Below, in pieces: positions 62,149 through 64,000 of a stretch of 64,000 nucleotides of DNA. The translations under genes and the position numbers were made by a program. A model generated the notes under the pieces. That model saw only the letters and a program-made list of their open reading frames with translations, was not told where the DNA came from and did not search any database. Numbering within the stretch: the first letter of the stretch is position 1; every line of letters starts with the position of its first letter. Where the stretch lies: positions 310,001 to 374,000 of the forward strand of contig NZ_LITT01000023.1 in assembly GCF_001636845.1 (NCBI RefSeq). Direction: 5' to 3'. This stretch comes from Clostridium ljungdahlii (GTDB lineage: Bacteria; Bacillota; Clostridia; Clostridiales; Clostridiaceae).

Positions 62149-62362
62149 TCAACTTATATATAAAATATACTAACAAAATTGAAAACACTTTTAAAAACTT
62201 TTCTATAAGTCTTAGCGAGGTATTTTAGAAAATCTTAGGAGCTTAGATATGTTTGAGGTACGAGTTTAGCTGAGCTTCTTAGATTTTCAAAATACCGAGC
62301 TTTAGACTTATTAAAGTTTTTAAGGTGATGAAATTTGTTAGTATATGGCTGATATAAGTTGA
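62149..62362. repeat. long hairpin repeat, copy C (inverted)
   Basis: ATCAACTTATA (62149-62159) pairs with TATAAGTTGAT at the far end. Next, ATATACTAACAAA pairs with TTTGTTAGTATAT, AAAAACTTTT with AAAGTTTTTAA, and GAGGTATTTTAGAAAATCTTAG with its partner ending CTTAGATTTTCAAAATACC. The tip is TGTTTGAGGTACGAGTT (62250-62266), the reverse complement of the loop in copies A and B, on a different paired stem. Like copy A it precedes a sugar-transferase/LoaP pair. No convincing promoter or gene is seen between it and 62603. Confidence 0.8.
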
Positions 62363-62602
62363 TTTTTCGTTTAGAACTACTACTAAGTTGATGGTTATTT
62401 TTTTGCCTAAAATTACATACTTTTCTAGACAAATTGCAGTATATATCTACCCCAATTTGACAAAAAATCATAGTTTAGCATTTTTTCATTAAACTTGACA
62501 AAACTGCTTATATTTTAAACTTGTTTATACTCAAATACCACATTATTATTAGATATGAGGGGGTTATGTAGACCTAATTGAAAAAAAGGTGGGGATTTTC
62601 CA

Positions 62603-63271
62603 TTGAATAGGCTGCAAATCGAATCTATTGAAATAGTGGTGAAAGGTATGGAAAAATATGAAAAAAGTTCTGGTTATCATTTCCTTAAGAGAATTATAGA
62701 TGTGATTTTTTCTTTTATAGGAATTATTGCCTTTTTTCCTATTATGTTTGTAGTGGCAGTTGCAATTAAGCTTGATTCTAAAGGGCCTATTATATTTTCA
62801 CAGGTTAGGGTGGGAAAAAACGGTAAAATTTTCAAAATGTACAAGCTTAGGTCTATGACCCATGATGCAGAACAGCTTTTGGACAACCTTCAACATAAGA
62901 ATGAAATGACAGGGCCAATGTTTAAGATAAGGGAAGACCCAAGGATTACAAGGGTGGGAAGGTTTATAAGAAAAACTAGTCTTGATGAACTTCCTCAATT
63001 GTTTAACGTGATTAAAGGTGAAATGTCACTGGTAGGTCCGAGACCTAATCTTCCAAGAGAAGTTGAAAAATTTACTTGTCAGCAAAAAATTAAGCTTTTG
63101 GCAAAACCAGGACTTACATGCTACTGGCAGGTTATGGGCAGAAGCAATGTTGATTTTGAAGAATGGATGAGGCTTGATTTAAAGTACATAAAGGACAGAA
63201 GCATGCTGCTAGATATAAAATTAATATTTAAAACTTTAGGTGTATTCTTTGGAGATGAAAATGCAAAATAG
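62603..63271 (+). CDS. initiating sugar-phosphate transferase, second copy
   Basis: 222 residues, closely similar throughout to the 34775 protein: IIDVIFSFIGIIAFFPIMFVVAVAI helix, FSQVRVGKNGKIFKMYKLRSM, DPRITRVGRFIRKTSLDELPQLFNVIKGEMSLVGPRPNLP. The start is TTG 62603, eight bases after GGTGGGG, and it aligns with the paralogue's N-terminus (LQ..SIE..V...EKYEKS); ATG 62648 is a shorter alternative. It begins a second polysaccharide operon that runs out of the window. Confidence 0.93.
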   Translation: MNRLQIESIEIVVKGMEKYEKSSGYHFLKRIIDVIFSFIGIIAFFPIMFVVAVAIKLDSKGPIIFSQVRVGKNGKIFKMYKLRSMTHDAEQLLDNLQHKNEMTGPMFKIREDPRITRVGRFIRKTSLDELPQLFNVIKGEMSLVGPRPNLPREVEKFTCQQKIKLLAKPGLTCYWQVMGRSNVDFEEWMRLDLKYIKDRSMLLDIKLIFKTLGVFFGDENAK

Positions 63272-63291
63272 AGGTAAGTTTGTTATAAATC

Positions 63292-63428
63292 AATACAAAT
63301 TTTAGAGAATTAAAATCGTCGCATTGCCGCGTTTTGACTATCTAAATGCCATAAAGATATAGAATTCACAGTTAAAAAATTGTATTTTACTTGTGAAATG
63401 GCGAAGCCTGTCCAAAAGGAGGAAAATT
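63292..63428 (+). promoter_or_regulatory. conserved leader RNA candidate upstream of LoaP (copy 2)
   Basis: The same order of elements as 35459-35594: TTAGAGA...TATCTAA around AAAATCG...GCCGCGTTTT, then TTCACA paired with TGTGAA, then GGCGAAGCCTGTCC just before AAAAGGAGG. TTCACAG/CTGTGGA of copy 1 becomes TTCACA/TGTGAA here, so pairing is kept while bases change. The similarity of this non-coding block is nearly as high as that of the genes around it. Confidence 0.65.
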
Positions 63429-63947
63429 ATGTGGTATGCAGTTCAAGTTAGAACAGGAGATGAAGAAAAGATAAAGCTTATTTGTAATAAGTTGATATCC
63501 AATGATGTTCTACAAGAATGTTTTATACCTTATTATGAGAAGAAGATAAAATATATGACAAAATGGCATATAACAACTGAAATATTATTTCCCGGATATA
63601 TCTTTATGGTTAGTAATCGTATAAATGATTTGATATTGGATGTAAAAAAGATCCCTGATTTAATTAAAATTCTTGGGGATGAAAATGAGATAATACCTCT
63701 ATATGATAGGGAAATAGAATTTTTAATGAGATTTGGCAAAGAAGATCATCTTGTTAAAATATCATATGGATATATAGAAAATGACAAAATTGTAATAACA
63801 GATGGCCCGATGAAGGGTTATGAAGGAACTATAAAAAAGATTGATAGGCATAAGAGAAAAGCAATAATACAAGTGGAGTTTTTTGGAAGAACTATGGAAG
63901 TTAGTGTTGGTGTAGAGATTGTAAGGAAGGTACAAAGTGAAATTTGA
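63429..63947 (+). CDS. loaP: LoaP-type NusG paralogue, second copy
   Basis: 172 residues. MWYAVQVRTGDEEKIKLICNKLISNDVLQECFIPYYEKKIKYMTKWHITTEILFPGYIFMVS, then a KOW domain DGPMKGYEGTIKKIDRHKRKAIIQVEFFGRTMEVSVGVEIV. It is a close paralogue of the 35595 protein; differences are concentrated in the middle of the NGN-KOW linker region (NRINDLILDVKKIPD). The AAAAGGAGG ribosome site is the same. It probably acts on its own downstream operon. Confidence 0.88.
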   Translation: MWYAVQVRTGDEEKIKLICNKLISNDVLQECFIPYYEKKIKYMTKWHITTEILFPGYIFMVSNRINDLILDVKKIPDLIKILGDENEIIPLYDREIEFLMRFGKEDHLVKISYGYIENDKIVITDGPMKGYEGTIKKIDRHKRKAIIQVEFFGRTMEVSVGVEIVRKVQSEI

Positions 63948-63968
63948 TGATTTTAGGGGGAAATGGAG

Positions 63969-64000
63969 ATGTACAAAATTGCAGTAGCCGGTACTGGTTA
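63969..64000 (+). CDS. start of a UDP-glucose/GDP-mannose dehydrogenase-like gene
   Basis: Only MYKIAVAGTGY is visible. The strand-turn-glycine loop VAGTGYVG-type start is typical of UDP-glucose 6-dehydrogenase and relatives, and such a gene fits as the next member of a polysaccharide operon. AGGGGGAAATGGAG precedes the ATG. Cut by the window end. Confidence 0.55.
   Translation, partial: MYKIAVAGTG

Overview
The window reads as chromosome of a low-GC, spore-former-type Firmicute of Clostridium sensu stricto. The evidence is a nif cluster with a fused nifN-B and a homocitrate synthase split into omega and alpha subunits (as described for C. pasteurianum and relatives), several CWB2 cell-wall-binding proteins, AGA/AGG-rich codon use, and strong AGGAGG ribosome sites. 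I cannot name the species from sequence alone; a C. ljungdahlii/C. kluyveri/C. pasteurianum-like organism fits.

Bases 1-7700: the end of a TolC-like gene, a REP-associated tyrosine transposase (RAYT) bounded by its own palindromic repeats, a small coiled-coil gene, a LysM-CAP secreted protein, a metallophosphoesterase, a secreted M16C metallopeptidase, a large unexplained hairpin (6177-6298) and a frameshifted HTH/molybdate-type regulator. REP palindromes built on GGTGCCTGTCACC punctuate the first 19 kb at seven loci.

7.7-19.1 kb: nifH-nifI1-nifI2-nifD-nifK-(MITE-like repeat)-nifE-nifN-B-nifVomega-nifValpha, all on the plus strand and closed by a bidirectional terminator. These encode nitrogenase reductase, two PII-type post-translational regulators, the MoFe protein, the FeMo-cofactor scaffold and NifB, and homocitrate synthase. 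The last codons of nifValpha are supplied by an inserted REP element.

19.1-28.1 kb: a cell-surface region with a frameshifted CWB2 gene, two abutting insertion sequences (IS1202/ISNCY-like and IS982, the latter with a 7-bp target duplication), an S-layer-assembly (SLAP-domain) protein and two intact CWB2 proteins.

28.2-33.7 kb: a YpmS-like membrane protein, the CpsC/CpsB/CpsD tyrosine-phosphorylation trio controlling polysaccharide synthesis, DUF1659 and DUF2922 genes, and two tandem ECF-like sigma factors.

33.7-59.3 kb: a polysaccharide operon. It opens with a long hairpin repeat, a terminator and a good sigma-A promoter (34405-34433), followed by an initiating sugar-phosphate transferase, a conserved leader, a LoaP/NusG-like antiterminator, glycosyltransferases, radical SAM, LicD, an IspD/TarI-type cytidylyltransferase, an epimerase, Wzy, an acetyltransferase, Wzx, a RffA-type aminotransferase, an acyltransferase, an ATP-grasp enzyme and finally rfbBADC for dTDP-rhamnose. 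The middle (36-55 kb) has CGN-rich arginine codons, decayed genes and long gene-free gaps, so it looks imported.

59.3-64 kb: a holin-like type I toxin candidate, small Rpn-like, DUF4160 and DUF2442 genes with partial duplications, then a second copy of the hairpin repeat - sugar transferase - leader - LoaP module, leading into what looks like a UDP-sugar dehydrogenase cut by the window end.

The most unusual signals are (a) the hairpin family with a constant AACTCGTACCTCARACA loop on compensatorily changing stems, (b) the duplicated leader-LoaP module, and (c) the local RAYT/REP spread into nif.
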